Source of the DNA: Clostridia bacterium DTU084
GTDB taxonomy: Bacteria > Bacillota > DTU084
Length of the DNA: 48,897 nt
Reading direction: 5' to 3'
Assembly: GCA_001512905.1 (NCBI GenBank)
Contig: LFTB01000002.1
Location: forward strand, 1 to 48,897
This document shows, piece by piece, positions 31,706 through 44,264 of the stretch. How positions within the stretch are numbered: the stretch's first letter is position 1; every line of letters starts with the position of its first letter. The notes beneath the pieces are model-generated. The model saw only the letters and a program-made list of their open reading frames with translations. It made no database searches and was not told the origin of the DNA. The translations under genes were made by a program, and so were the position numbers.

Positions 31706-32357
31706 GTTTTTTCGCCTCCCTTTGCTCCTGTGCCTGCTTTTCCTTTTCATCCCATTTTTTGTTGAAAAGATACTGGTGGGCCATGGAAAGGAAGTTGAAA
31801 ACCGACCAATACAGCGCCAGTCCTGCTGGAAAGTTGAAACTCATGAAAAACATGAAAGCAGGCAGCATCCAGAGCATCGTTTTCGAATTGGGATTTTGGT
31901 CCACAGCTACTATAGTCCTAGAATGACCAAAGGAGGTGAGAGCTACCAAAAAAGGCAGGATGTAGCGATCAGGCTTGCTAAGATCCGCAATCCAAAAAAA
32001 AGAGGCAGCCTCAGCTGTGGTAATCTGCTTCATGAGAACGTTGTAGAGGGAAATCATTACTGGAAACTGGATAATGGTGGGCAGGCAACCGCCAAGGGGA
32101 TTGACCTTATGCTTCTGGTATAATTCCATGGTCTTCTGCTGGTACTCTTGCGGATTATCTTTGTACTTTTCCTGGATTTCAGCAAGAAGTGGCGAGAGCT
32201 TCCGCATCTGGGCGGAAGCTGTAAACTGCTTTTGGAAAAGGGGATACAAGACCACCCGCACCAGAAGCGTCAGCAAAATTATGGCAATACCGTAATTGCC
32301 TGTCCAGTTGTAAAAAAACTCTAATAGGTAATTAATGCCGTTTGATAATGCTCCCAA
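31674..32357 (-). CDS. yidC: YidC/OxaI membrane protein insertase
   Basis: A protein of 227 residues of the short Gram-positive type without the large periplasmic domain. Membrane segments lie around GNYGIAIILLTLLVRVVLYP (with the conserved arginine of the hydrophilic groove), GCLPTIIQFPVMISLYNVLM, LPFLVALTSFGH, and TMLWMLPAFMFFMSFNFPAG. It inserts membrane proteins alone or with SecYEG; paralogues act in sporulation. No lipobox cysteine is present at the start, unlike Bacillus SpoIIIJ. TTG at 32357 with AGGA/CAGG upstream is a probable start; the longest frame (GTG 32429) has a ribosome site too close. It overlaps jag. Confidence 0.93.
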   Translation of the reverse strand: MGALSNGINYLLEFFYNWTGNYGIAIILLTLLVRVVLYPLFQKQFTASAQMRKLSPLLAEIQEKYKDNPQEYQQKTMELYQKHKVNPLGGCLPTIIQFPVMISLYNVLMKQITTAEAASFFWIADLSKPDRYILPFLVALTSFGHSRTIVAVDQNPNSKTMLWMLPAFMFFMSFNFPAGLALYWSVFNFLSMAHQYLFNKKWDEKEKQAQEQREAKKLESRKNRKNR

Positions 32358-32409
32358 ATTTTTCCTGTCCTGAAAGGACAGTTCCACCTGCCTTAAAATG
32401 AAATATCCA

Positions 32410-32646
32410 CTACGGTGGATCGAATCCACTGCCTCCCCAAGGATGACAGCGCAATATTCTTTTGACAGCTTTCACTGTTCCGCGAAAAAAACCGTACTTT
32501 TCGATGGAAAGCTTTGCGTACTCGGAACAGCTTGGGCTGTACCGACAAGAGGGCGGAAAAAGTGGTGAGAGAGCTTTTTGATATAAGCGAATTAAAAAGA
32601 CAGCAGCCTCACCTAATCCTCTTTCCAAACTCCACTTTTTTTCCAC
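32410..32646 (-). CDS. yidD: YidD membrane protein insertion efficiency factor
   Basis: A protein of up to 78 residues with the family core FLIRLYQKALSPLFPPSCRY, SPSCSEYAKLSIEKYG, and CHPWGGSGFDPP. YidD helps membrane protein insertion by YidC. The start is uncertain: GTG at 32646 overlaps the rnpA end by 34 bases, and no in-frame start closer to the core has a better site. It is between rnpA and yidC as usual. Confidence 0.88.
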   Translation of the reverse strand: MEKKWSLERGLGEAAVFLIRLYQKALSPLFPPSCRYSPSCSEYAKLSIEKYGFFRGTVKAVKRILRCHPWGGSGFDPP

Positions 32647-32954
32647 AGGTAGATCATCTCCTGGGTGAGTTCCGCGAAGCTGCTCACTTTGGCTCTTCCT
32701 CTGACCACGTTGACGATCATGTAGCCGGGCTTGAAATTCGAGCTGTTCAGACGGTACAATTCCCGAAAAACCCTTTTCAGACGATTGCGAACCACTGCAG
32801 AGCCAACTTTTTTGCTCACCACAATCCCGATCCTGGTAGGCTGCTGGAAAGCAGGTGCCACATATAAAACAGCGCGCTTTCCAGTTATTTTCCGCCCTTT
32901 TTCGTAGACAAAGCGAAAATCCTGATTTTTTTTTAAAAACAGGGTGCTGCTCAT
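32613..32954 (-). CDS. rnpA: RNase P protein component
   Basis: A protein of 113 residues. RNase P motifs are KNQDFRFVYEKGRKITGKR near the start and RNRLKRVFRELYRLN, the conserved RNR helix that contacts precursor tRNA and the RNA subunit. It works with the RnpB RNA (not in the window). ATG lies 2 bases after the rpmH stop, so it is coupled to rpmH translation. Confidence 0.96.
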   Translation of the reverse strand: MSSTLFLKKNQDFRFVYEKGRKITGKRAVLYVAPAFQQPTRIGIVVSKKVGSAVVRNRLKRVFRELYRLNSSNFKPGYMIVNVVRGRAKVSSFAELTQEMIYLWKKSGVWKED

Positions 32955-32956
32955 AG

Positions 32957-33091
32957 TTAAGCAGACAATCTCGCTCTGCCCTTGGCCCGCCTGTTGGCTA
33001 AGACTTTGCGGCCCGCTTTAGTGCTCATTCTGTGGCGAAAGCCGTGTCTTCTTTTTCTGCGCCTTACCTTAGGTTGATATGTCCGTTTCAT
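32957..33091 (-). CDS. rpmH: Ribosomal protein bL34
   Basis: A 44-residue basic protein, [20 protein letters not shown] at the start and ending [11 protein letters not shown]; the canonical bL34 of the large subunit. ATG at 33091 follows GAGGGGG by 8 bases. It begins the rpmH-rnpA-yidD-yidC-jag operon and has a strong promoter 46 bases upstream of its start. The operon diverges from the dnaA region across oriC. Confidence 0.97.
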   Translation of the reverse strand: MKRTYQPKVRRRKRRHGFRHRMSTKAGRKVLANRRAKGRARLSA

Positions 33092-33136
33092 TCATCTAAC
33101 CCCCTCTTGTCCCAATAGGCACATATAAGCAGATTA

Positions 33137-33165
33137 ATTATAACCAACTTTTCCTAGCTAGTCAA
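33137..33165 (-). promoter_or_regulatory. SigA promoter of the rpmH operon
   Basis: TTGACT (33165-33160), 17-base spacer and TATAAT (33142-33137) on the minus strand. An 11-base tandem repeat CCTGCAACGAG occurs at 33191-33212; no gene is seen in 33213-33490, which is AT-rich. Confidence 0.85.
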
Positions 33166-33490
33166 GGAAAACCTGAAGCCTGGAGGTGCACCTGCAACGA
33201 GCCTGCAACGAGCAGCCTTTCCATATTAATTCCAATTAGGAAGCAGTTTAGTCTTTGCTTTTTAAAAAAGAAGGAAATCGACCCCGGAAAGCGAAATAAA
33301 ATTATTGGTCTCACGTTGGGGTGAGGCCTTCACACTGCATTTAATATTTCGAAATATTCGGTTAATTTGTTTGGTTGACATAAATTTCCAAATCTTTCGA
33401 CACGTAAACTGCTTTTAGTTGTCAGAACGCTAATGTTTTGTTATTATCTATAATAGAGGTTTTTTCGCTTTCAATAATTTTCTTTTTACC

Positions 33491-33837
33491 TGTGGATAAC
33501 TTGTGGATAAGCTTGTCTGCAGGCATTTTTATCTGCTAATCAGCTTTTTAAAAAGAGTTGTGGATAACTATAAAAGTCCAGCTAAATTCGTTTTTCAGAG
33601 CACAAAACCCGCATAAATTCGACAAATACTTATCCACAAAAGCATGTGGATATCCCTGTGGATAACCTTTGGATAACTATAATCCCACTTAAACAGCTTC
33701 CAGAAATTTTCCAGAAAAACATTGTGGATAAGCGGAAATCTCTGCTAAAACCTTTTTTCATAGTTCCAAATGCTGTATAATAGCACTTGCAGTTATCCAC
33801 AGTTTTTGTGGATAAGCTGTGAACAGTTTTTGGATAA
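33491..33837. other. oriC, upstream DnaA-box cluster
   Basis: Eight perfect 9-base DnaA boxes (TGTGGATAA or its complement TTATCCACA) start at 33491, 33502, 33559, 33630, 33657, 33723, 33793 and 33807. Near matches lie at 33645 (TGTGGATAT), 33668 and 33829 (both TTTGGATAA). Box orientation is mostly the same, with 33630 and 33793 reversed. The region lies in the gene-free gap between rpmH and the GHKL gene and forms one half of a bipartite origin. Confidence 0.95.
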
Positions 33838-33923
33838 CCGGGAAGAAATGTTGATATTTCAACGCTAAACAGGTTGTGTATAATTTTGTCCAGGCTGTGG
33901 ATTGTTTGAAGGGAGGCGAGGTA

Positions 33924-34733
33924 TTGTTTTCTCTTTTTCGAAAGAAGAAAGGGTTGATGCCAGAGATTTGCATCGCTATTTACGACTCTTTCGCTTGCTC
34001 TCCCAGGATAATTAATTGCCAGGAGAAAAACCTGGCTGAAGCCATTGAAAAGTTTTCACAGAAAATATATCAGCTCGCTCAGGAAAAGGGCGGAAAGATG
34101 CCCTTTTCAGTGATTAAGGAATTGGTGGAAAACCTACTCCATGCCAAGTTTGCAGATGCCACTGTGACCATTTATCCAGACGGAAACACCATCCGCTTTT
34201 CAGACCACGGGCCTGGAATAGAAGATCCCGAGAAAGCTTTTCAACCTGGTTTTTCCAGTGCCACCTCTTTTGAAAAGAAATATATAAAAGGGGTGGGCTC
34301 GGGGCTGCCTGTGGTCCTGGAAGCGCTGAAAAACTTGGGTGGAAAAATTGAAATCGAGGAAAATCTCCAAAGGGGGGCTGTTGTCACCATTTCTCTGGGG
34401 GAGACGGCGAGCACCTCGGAAGATTTTGAAATCGATCCTTCAACAGAAGAGCAGGACGGTCAAGCAGGAAAATCCCCGCCTGACCTCGAACAATATAATG
34501 CTCTAGATAATCCCCCGAAGCTAACTAAAAGACAACTGAGGGTTTTTCTGTTGATTACGGAAGAAGGGGAGGTTGGTCCCAGTTCTGCTGCAAGCAAACT
34601 GGGGCTCAGCCTTACTACTGCTTTTCGCGAACTGTCAGCTTTAGAAGAACTAGGTCTTGTCAAAACTACAGAAGGGGGAAAGCGGTGCCTTACTCCTTTG
34701 GGCATGAAACTAGTTCCTGAATACATTAAATAG
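33924..34733 (+). CDS. GHKL ATPase fused to winged-helix domain, gene next to dnaA
   Basis: A protein of 269 residues. The first 160 form a GHKL/HATPase_c ATP-binding domain: N-box ELVENLLHA (about 66-74), G1 DHGPGI (about 94-99) and G2 GVGSGLPVV (about 123-131). There is no histidine-phosphotransfer domain, so this is not a typical histidine kinase; relatives by fold are SpoIIAB, MutL and GyrB. A linker of about 30 residues, acidic and rich in Ser, precedes a MarR/ArsR-like winged helix (about 200-262, TKRQLRVFLLI, PSSAASKLGLSLTTAFREL, ALEELGLVKTTEGGKR). The TTG start at 33924 follows GGAGG by 7 bases. It starts 87 bases past the last DnaA-like box and 25 bases separate it from dnaA, so it probably shares the dnaA transcript. 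A replication or sporulation checkpoint role is inferred only. Confidence 0.78.
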   Translation: MFSLFRKKKGLMPEICIAIYDSFACSPRIINCQEKNLAEAIEKFSQKIYQLAQEKGGKMPFSVIKELVENLLHAKFADATVTIYPDGNTIRFSDHGPGIEDPEKAFQPGFSSATSFEKKYIKGVGSGLPVVLEALKNLGGKIEIEENLQRGAVVTISLGETASTSEDFEIDPSTEEQDGQAGKSPPDLEQYNALDNPPKLTKRQLRVFLLITEEGEVGPSSAASKLGLSLTTAFRELSALEELGLVKTTEGGKRCLTPLGMKLVPEYIK

Positions 34734-34758
34734 AGCATAATAGAGCGAGGCGAAGGTA

Positions 34759-36087
34759 ATGAGCGATCAGAAAATGGACAACATGTGGAAGAAAATTATG
34801 GACCTAGTTAAGCAGAGGATAAGTCCTTCCAGTCTGGAAACCTGGGTGAACGAATGCAGCCCCCTTGCCATCGCCGATCAAAAGCTTTACGTTGAGGTCA
34901 CTGAAAACGCTACCGGAGATTGGGTGGAACTCCGCTACCTGCCAGTGCTGGTTGAAGCTTTGCGGTTAGTAGGCGGCCCTGAGTGGGAATTACGTTTAGT
35001 CTACCCCAACGAAAAAGAGGAAGTACTGCAGAGCATACAGGAAGCAGCTGCAGCAGACTCTCTGATTACTCCTTTAAACCCTAAATATACCTTTGAAACT
35101 TTTGTTGTAGGCAACAACAACCGTTTTGTCCACGCAGCAGCCCAGGCTGTGGCACAATCCCCTGGACATGCCTACAACCCCCTGTTTATCTACGGTGGTG
35201 TCGGTTTGGGCAAGACCCACCTGATGCACGCCATCGGCCATTGGATTTTGGAGCATAATTCTCAGGCCAAAGTGGCTTACGTTTCTTCTGAGCATTTCAC
35301 CAATCAGCTCATCAATGCCATCAGGGATCAAAAAACCGATGATTTCCGCAACGCTTACCGCACAGTAGACATCCTCCTGGTTGACGACGTCCAGTTTTTG
35401 GCAGGCAAAGAACAGACCCAAGAGGAATTCTTCCACACTTTCAACACACTCCACGGCGCAAGCAAACAGATCGTTCTGACCAGTGACCGTCCGCCAAAAG
35501 ATATTGCAACCTTGGAAGATCGGCTGCGCTCTCGTTTCGAATGGGGACTAATCGCAGACATCCAGCCGCCGGATCTGGAAACGAGAATAGCTATTTTAAA
35601 GAAAAAAGCTAACTTGGAAAACATGGATATACCAGGTGATGTTCTGGTTTACATCGCAGACCAATTCAGCTCCAACATCAGAGAGCTGGAAGGAGCTTTG
35701 GTCAAGGTTACAGCTCACTGCGCCCTGAAGCAGACGCCAGTCACATTGGAAGAGGCCAAACAGGTGCTGGCAGATATCCTGCCTGTTCAGAGGAAAACAA
35801 TCTCTATTGATCTGATCCAGCAAAAAGTGGAAGACTATTTCGGCGTCAGCGTTTCAGATCTGAAAGGCAAGAAAAGAACCCGGGAAATCGCCCATCCCAG
35901 GCAAGTTGCCATGTATCTGTGCAGAGAGCTGACTGACGCTTCTCTCCCTAAAATCGGCCAGGAATTCGGCGGCAGAGATCACACGACAGTCCTCCACGCC
36001 TGGGAAAAAATCAAAGCAGAGCAAGAGAAAAACGAAACCTTTTCCAACGAGCTGAAAGAGCTGATCCATCTGATCCAAACAGACTGA
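34759..36087 (+). CDS. dnaA: DnaA chromosomal replication initiator
   Basis: A protein of 442 residues with all four domains: an N-terminal helicase-loading domain, a linker, the AAA+ module (Walker A GGVGLGKTHL, Walker B ILLVDDVQFLAG) and the C-terminal DNA-binding domain with GRDHTTVLHAWEKI. It binds DnaA boxes, melts the origin and loads the helicase. ATG at 34759 is preceded by GAAGGT. It lies between the two DnaA-box clusters and is read in the same direction as dnaN and gyrBA. Confidence 0.98.
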   Translation: MSDQKMDNMWKKIMDLVKQRISPSSLETWVNECSPLAIADQKLYVEVTENATGDWVELRYLPVLVEALRLVGGPEWELRLVYPNEKEEVLQSIQEAAAADSLITPLNPKYTFETFVVGNNNRFVHAAAQAVAQSPGHAYNPLFIYGGVGLGKTHLMHAIGHWILEHNSQAKVAYVSSEHFTNQLINAIRDQKTDDFRNAYRTVDILLVDDVQFLAGKEQTQEEFFHTFNTLHGASKQIVLTSDRPPKDIATLEDRLRSRFEWGLIADIQPPDLETRIAILKKKANLENMDIPGDVLVYIADQFSSNIRELEGALVKVTAHCALKQTPVTLEEAKQVLADILPVQRKTISIDLIQQKVEDYFGVSVSDLKGKKRTREIAHPRQVAMYLCRELTDASLPKIGQEFGGRDHTTVLHAWEKIKAEQEKNETFSNELKELIHLIQTD

Positions 36088-36246
36088 CTTGTTGATAGAT
36101 TTGTGGAAAACCTGTGGAAAGGCTGTGGAAAATTGAAATGAATTTTTTTCCATCCACAAGGCCTGTGAGTACTGTGGACAACTATCCACAAATTTTTCAC
36201 AGGCAGCAAACACCTTTTCAGCTTGAAAATCAATCGTTTTTCACAA

Positions 36247-36280
36247 TTATCCACATATCCACAGGCCCTACTACTACTAC
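36247..36280 (+). other. oriC basal unwinding element (DnaA boxes plus DnaA trios)
   Basis: TTATCCACA (36247-36255) is followed at once by ATATCCACA (36255-36263), GGCCC, then CTACTACTACTAC (36268-36280). On the complementary strand the last is four 3'-GAT-5' DnaA trios. Tandem boxes, a GC-rich joint and trios are the arrangement of the Bacillus basal origin unwinding system. An A/T-rich stretch (TTTAAAATAAAAAA, 36291-36304) follows. The 36088-36317 gap also has CTATCCACA (36182-36190) and several TGTGGAAA near-boxes. Confidence 0.85.
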
Positions 36281-36317
36281 GATCAATGTCTTTAAAATAA
36301 AAAAGGGGTAGATTGAT

Positions 36318-37430
36318 TTGAAATTTACGTGTAACAAAGACGTGTTGGCTAAAGCAGCGCAGATCGTCCATAGGGGAACCAAAGACATAGAGCTACCCAT
36401 TATGTCCGGAATTCTCCTGCGCACAGAGGGCGAACAATTAATTTTGGCTTCTACTGACACAGAAGAGGGAATTGAATGCAGGGTTCCCATCCAGTGCGAA
36501 ACTGAAGGCGGCGCCATTTTGGACGGCTATTATTTTACAGAGATCATCCGCAAAATGGCGGGCCCCAACATTTTGATCGAGCAAAACCAGCAGGACCACA
36601 CAGTCCGGGTTATGTCCGGTGAATCCTTTTTTGATTTGGTCTACATAGATGAAGAAGAGTTTCCCCAGTTTCCGCAAGTGGATGTGAACAGCACTTTCAC
36701 AGTCCCTCAAGCCCTGCTGAGGAAAATGATTGCCAAAATCATCCCGTCCCTTGCAGACAACGACACCCGGTACCTCCTCATGGGCGGACTAATCGAGGGA
36801 AGGGATGGGAACCTTAAGCTTGTTGGTACAGACAGCCACAGGCTCGCCATCGCAAGCAAGGAAGGCGCTTATCTTGAGGAACTTCCTTCTTTCAGCATTA
36901 TTCTGCACAAGAAGATGCTGGCAGAAGTGGCTGGGGTCTTGAATCAGGATGAAAAATCCACTGTTGAAGTGGCCATGGGAACCAATCATGTGGTTTTCAA
37001 ACTGCCAGGGGTTACCATCATCGCCAGAAAAATGGAGGGGGAATATCCCCAGTATGAGGCTGTAGTGCCCCAGGAATTCAGCACCACCCTTTTGGTTGAC
37101 AGACAGCAGCTGCTGGCAGCTGTGGACAGGCTGTCTCTTTTAGGGGTGGGAAAAGAGAGCACTCCCCTCATCCGCTTCCACATCGGCGACCAGCAATTGC
37201 TCCTTACCTCCCGGGATCAGACCAAAGGACAGGGAGAAGACAGGCTCTCCTGCGAAAAGGAGGGAGAGAACCTGGAGCTTTCTTTTAACGGCAAGTTTCT
37301 GCTGGACGGACTGCGGGCTCTTGAAGGGGAAGAAGTAAAAATAAAGTTTTCCGGCCCAATGAGCGCAGCCTTGCTCACAGATCCAGAGAGCGATGAGTTC
37401 AAATATGTGCTGATGCCCACCTTTGACTGA
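36318..37430 (+). CDS. dnaN: DNA polymerase III beta sliding clamp
   Basis: A protein of 370 residues in three similar domains (MKFTCNKDVLAKAAQIVHRG at the start, LPIMSGILLRTEGEQ, then YLLMGGLIEG and TDSHRLAIAS, ending YVLMPTFD). It forms the ring that tethers polymerases and mismatch-repair proteins to DNA. The start is TTG at 36318 behind AAGGGG. It follows dnaA after the 230-base gap that holds the second DnaA-box cluster. yaaA starts 13 bases after its stop. Confidence 0.97.
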   Translation: MKFTCNKDVLAKAAQIVHRGTKDIELPIMSGILLRTEGEQLILASTDTEEGIECRVPIQCETEGGAILDGYYFTEIIRKMAGPNILIEQNQQDHTVRVMSGESFFDLVYIDEEEFPQFPQVDVNSTFTVPQALLRKMIAKIIPSLADNDTRYLLMGGLIEGRDGNLKLVGTDSHRLAIASKEGAYLEELPSFSIILHKKMLAEVAGVLNQDEKSTVEVAMGTNHVVFKLPGVTIIARKMEGEYPQYEAVVPQEFSTTLLVDRQQLLAAVDRLSLLGVGKESTPLIRFHIGDQQLLLTSRDQTKGQGEDRLSCEKEGENLELSFNGKFLLDGLRALEGEEVKIKFSGPMSAALLTDPESDEFKYVLMPTFD

Positions 37431-37443
37431 GGAGAGAGTACCT

Positions 37444-37662
37444 TTGCAGATAGTTGAAATCCATACACCTACCATAGACTTGGGGCAGTTTCTCAAGTGG
37501 GCAGGAATTGTGGGCACAGGAGGAGAAGGAAAGCTGCTTTTGTCTTCAGGGGAGGTTCTGGTCAATGGAGAAGTTGAAACCAGGAGGGGCAGGAAACTCG
37601 TGGCTGGAGATCAGGTGACGGTCTTGGGGGTTGGAGAGTTCAAGCTGGAGGTTAAGCCTTGA
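37444..37662 (+). CDS. yaaA: YaaA-type S4 RNA-binding domain protein
   Basis: A protein of 72 residues, a single S4-like domain (LGQFLKWAGIVGTGGEGKLL, then GEVLVNGEVETRRGRKL). Small S4 proteins beside dnaN and recF are conserved in Firmicutes; RNA or ribosome binding is expected but unproven. TTG at 37444 (GAGGAGAG 5 bases upstream) gives a standard length; the frame back to 37423 overlaps the dnaN end. Its stop overlaps the recF start by 4 bases. Confidence 0.88.
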   Translation: MQIVEIHTPTIDLGQFLKWAGIVGTGGEGKLLLSSGEVLVNGEVETRRGRKLVAGDQVTVLGVGEFKLEVKP

Positions 37663-38750
37663 AGCTGAAAGCCATCTCTGGGCAAAACTTCCGCAATTAC
37701 CAATCCTTCCTTTGGGAGCCAGCCGATTGGCTGAACGTTTTGGTGGGAGACAATGCCCAGGGCAAGACCAACCTCTTGGAAGCAATTCACGTCCTTGCCA
37801 CAGGAAAATCCTGGCGCACCCGCCGGGATCTGGAATTAATCGGTAAAGGCGAAAGCCACATGTGGCTGAGCGCCCAAGTTGCCAACAGGTACACCACCTC
37901 GAAAATAGATTTTCGCCTCACTCCCCAGAAACAAATAGCGGTCAATGGGAAAGCAGTCAGGCGGCAGATAGACCTTTTGGGAAAATTTTTAGTTGTGACT
38001 TTCACCCCCGAAAACCTTGCCTTGGTGAAGGGCAGCCCCCAAATCAGGAGAAGGTTTTTAGATCTGTGCCTCGTGCAAATGAGCGAGAGCTACAGAACAA
38101 ATCTCGTCCAATACAACAAAGCCCTCAAGCAGCGCAACAGCCTCCTGAAATCGGGCATGGCCCACCCGAGCCTTCTGAATCCCTGGAGCGAACAGATGGT
38201 GAATTTCGGGGTGCGGCTGATGATCGAGCGCTATAAGGCCTTGGAAGAGCTGGGGAGGCTGGCAGCTGAATATCAACAGCAGCTCTCAGGGCAGGTTGAA
38301 AGTTTGTCCATTGTCTACGAGCCGGCTGTTCCCCTTCCCAAAGAGAGAACTGCCAGAGCCTGGGGAAGGGAGTTCAGGGAGAGGCTGGAGGAGCTCCTGC
38401 CTCAGGAGCGGCTGCGGGGCCTTACTTTAACAGGACCACAGCGGGACGACTTTGCATTGGTCCTCAACGGTGCAGACCTGAAGCTGTACGGTTCCCAAGG
38501 GCAGATGAGAACAACCTCTTTGGCCCTGCACCTGGCAGCTTTGGAGTTTTTGGAGCAGCAGCTTGGAGAAAGACCTCTGTTGCTTTTGGACGATGTCCTT
38601 TCAGAGCTGGACGAAAAGCGGCGGGAAAGACTTTTCTCCCTTTTGGAAGAAAGCACCCAGACAATTCTCACCACCACAGGGGCTGACCTGTGGGTGAAAA
38701 AAGAAGACAACTGCTGGCGGATCGTATCTGGCACCATCAGCCGGCTTTAG
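37659..38750 (+). CDS. recF: RecF, recombination mediator
   Basis: A protein of 363 residues: Walker A GDNAQGKTNLLEA, ABC signature region (GSQGQMRTTSLALHLA) and Walker B LLLLDDVLSELD. It binds DNA near gaps and helps load RecA. TTG at 37659 overlaps the yaaA stop, with GGAGG 7 bases upstream. It is in the usual dnaA-dnaN-yaaA-recF-remB order. Confidence 0.96.
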   Translation: MKLKAISGQNFRNYQSFLWEPADWLNVLVGDNAQGKTNLLEAIHVLATGKSWRTRRDLELIGKGESHMWLSAQVANRYTTSKIDFRLTPQKQIAVNGKAVRRQIDLLGKFLVVTFTPENLALVKGSPQIRRRFLDLCLVQMSESYRTNLVQYNKALKQRNSLLKSGMAHPSLLNPWSEQMVNFGVRLMIERYKALEELGRLAAEYQQQLSGQVESLSIVYEPAVPLPKERTARAWGREFRERLEELLPQERLRGLTLTGPQRDDFALVLNGADLKLYGSQGQMRTTSLALHLAALEFLEQQLGERPLLLLDDVLSELDEKRRERLFSLLEESTQTILTTTGADLWVKKEDNCWRIVSGTISRL

Positions 38751-38766
38751 AAAAGGAGGAGGGGCC

Positions 38767-39078
38767 TTGGCATATCTGCACTTAGGAGGAGAAGTAGCGA
38801 TCCTGGATCGGGAAGTGATCGCCATTTTGGACTTGAAATCTCAGGCAACATCTGAGGCTAGTTTGGAGTTTCTGCAAATCGTCAAGGAAGAAGGTTTTGT
38901 CAAGGACTTGGCGGGAGATAAAGCGAAATCGCTGATCTTGGCCACGGAAAACCGCGTTTACATCTCGCCTATCTCGTCCTGGACGCTCTTGAAAAGAGCA
39001 AATTTAGAGCATCTGCTTACTGGCGAGACAAAAGGATACAAACTGGAGGACGGTCAGATAACGAGCCTTGAGAATTAG
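38767..39078 (+). CDS. remB: RemB (YaaB) extracellular-matrix regulator
   Basis: A protein of 103 residues. DUF370/RemB marks are YLHLGGEVAILDREVIAILD and the conserved RVYISPISSWTLLKRA. RemA and RemB act in Bacillus biofilm matrix control. TTG at 38767 follows AGGAGGAGGGGCC. It is in the same operon as recF, 16 bases downstream. Confidence 0.9.
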   Translation: MAYLHLGGEVAILDREVIAILDLKSQATSEASLEFLQIVKEEGFVKDLAGDKAKSLILATENRVYISPISSWTLLKRANLEHLLTGETKGYKLEDGQITSLEN

Positions 39079-39081
39079 CGT

Positions 39082-39111
39082 TTGCCCCTTTTGGCGGGGT
39101 TGTGGTATGAT
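39082..39111 (+). promoter_or_regulatory. Promoter of gyrBA
   Basis: TTGCCC (39082-39087), 18-base spacer, and TATGAT (39106-39111) preceded by TGG, an extended -10. It lies 64 bases upstream of the gyrB start. Confidence 0.7.
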
Positions 39112-39163
39112 AAAAGGTGGACGTCCTTTCCCGGAGGAATATCCTTCGGGGTTTTACTTGTAA

Positions 39164-43512
<4,349 letters not shown>

Positions 43513-43532
<20 letters not shown>

Positions 43533-44151
43533 AAGGGATATCCAGGTTGTACTCAGCCGCGCTGGCGCATTCGCTGGCGCGGTTTGCTTTTAGGAGGCTG
43601 GAAAGGGCCCACTCCAGGCCTTCTGAGATGAGCTCTGCCATTTTCATCACCAAATTGAGCCTGGTGTTCTGCAGCACGAAATACTCCATAAAACCCCCAA
43701 CATTCACCACCCCGATGATGTGCATGTCGCCAACTTGAGGCAGTTTTTTGTTGACGCCTGTGCCCGGGCGCAGGGGCCCTTTTTTGATGCTCACACAGCC
43801 CACGCTCTCGCTTTTTCCCAGGCACGCATCCACAGCGATAATGAAAGAGTTGGGGTGAGCCTTCTGGATCTCAGCCAGTTTTTCGTTCAGGTTCACAGCG
43901 TGCACTGGTTCTGCCAAGGTTCCATATACTGGAACAGTGCTCGTGCGGGATAGCATTGTCCCCACAAGGGGCCCTAGAGAATCTCCAGTGGAGCGGTCTG
44001 TGCCAATACAGACCACCACAAGCTCTTTGCTGCTGCCGAGCAGCTCCCCGCTGAGCTGGCGGAGAAGAGCCAGGGAGAAGAGCTCTTTGCTGTACTGGTG
44101 ATCTATTTGAAAACGGTTTTCTCCAGCAGCTGGCCTGAAAGCTGTGATCAT
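43513..44151 (-). CDS. yyaC: YyaC, sporulation-associated DUF1256 protein
   Basis: A protein of 212 residues. DUF1256 marks are [44 protein letters not shown] and [20 protein letters not shown]. The fold resembles germination protease (GPR) and hydrogenase-maturation proteases. It is found only in sporulators. ATG at 44151 has GGAGG 7 bases upstream. The upstream SigE-like promoter and the family fit a mother-cell sporulation role. The stop region overlaps the gyrA end. Confidence 0.92.
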
Positions 44152-44182
44152 GATTTTCCTCCTCTAAATCCTATTCCATCCA

Positions 44183-44211
44183 AGTATATGCAGAGGTGGA
44201 TGATTTTATGC
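44183..44211 (-). promoter_or_regulatory. SigE-like promoter of yyaC
   Basis: GCATAAA (44211-44205), 14-base spacer and CATATACT (44190-44183) on the minus strand fit the sigma-E pattern (kmATAtt-N14-CATACAnT) with one -10 mismatch. It is 32 bases upstream of the yyaC start. Confidence 0.5.
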
Positions 44212-44264
44212 CCTACTTCTGTTAATTGGGAATTCGGCATATGATTTAGGAGGGAGGGGAAGCT

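Noticed and set aside
33191-33212. Tandem 11-base repeat CCTGCAACGAG upstream of rpmH, considered as an iteron or CRISPR-like element
   Set aside because: There are only two copies, and it does not match DnaA, DnaA-trio or other known origin motifs.
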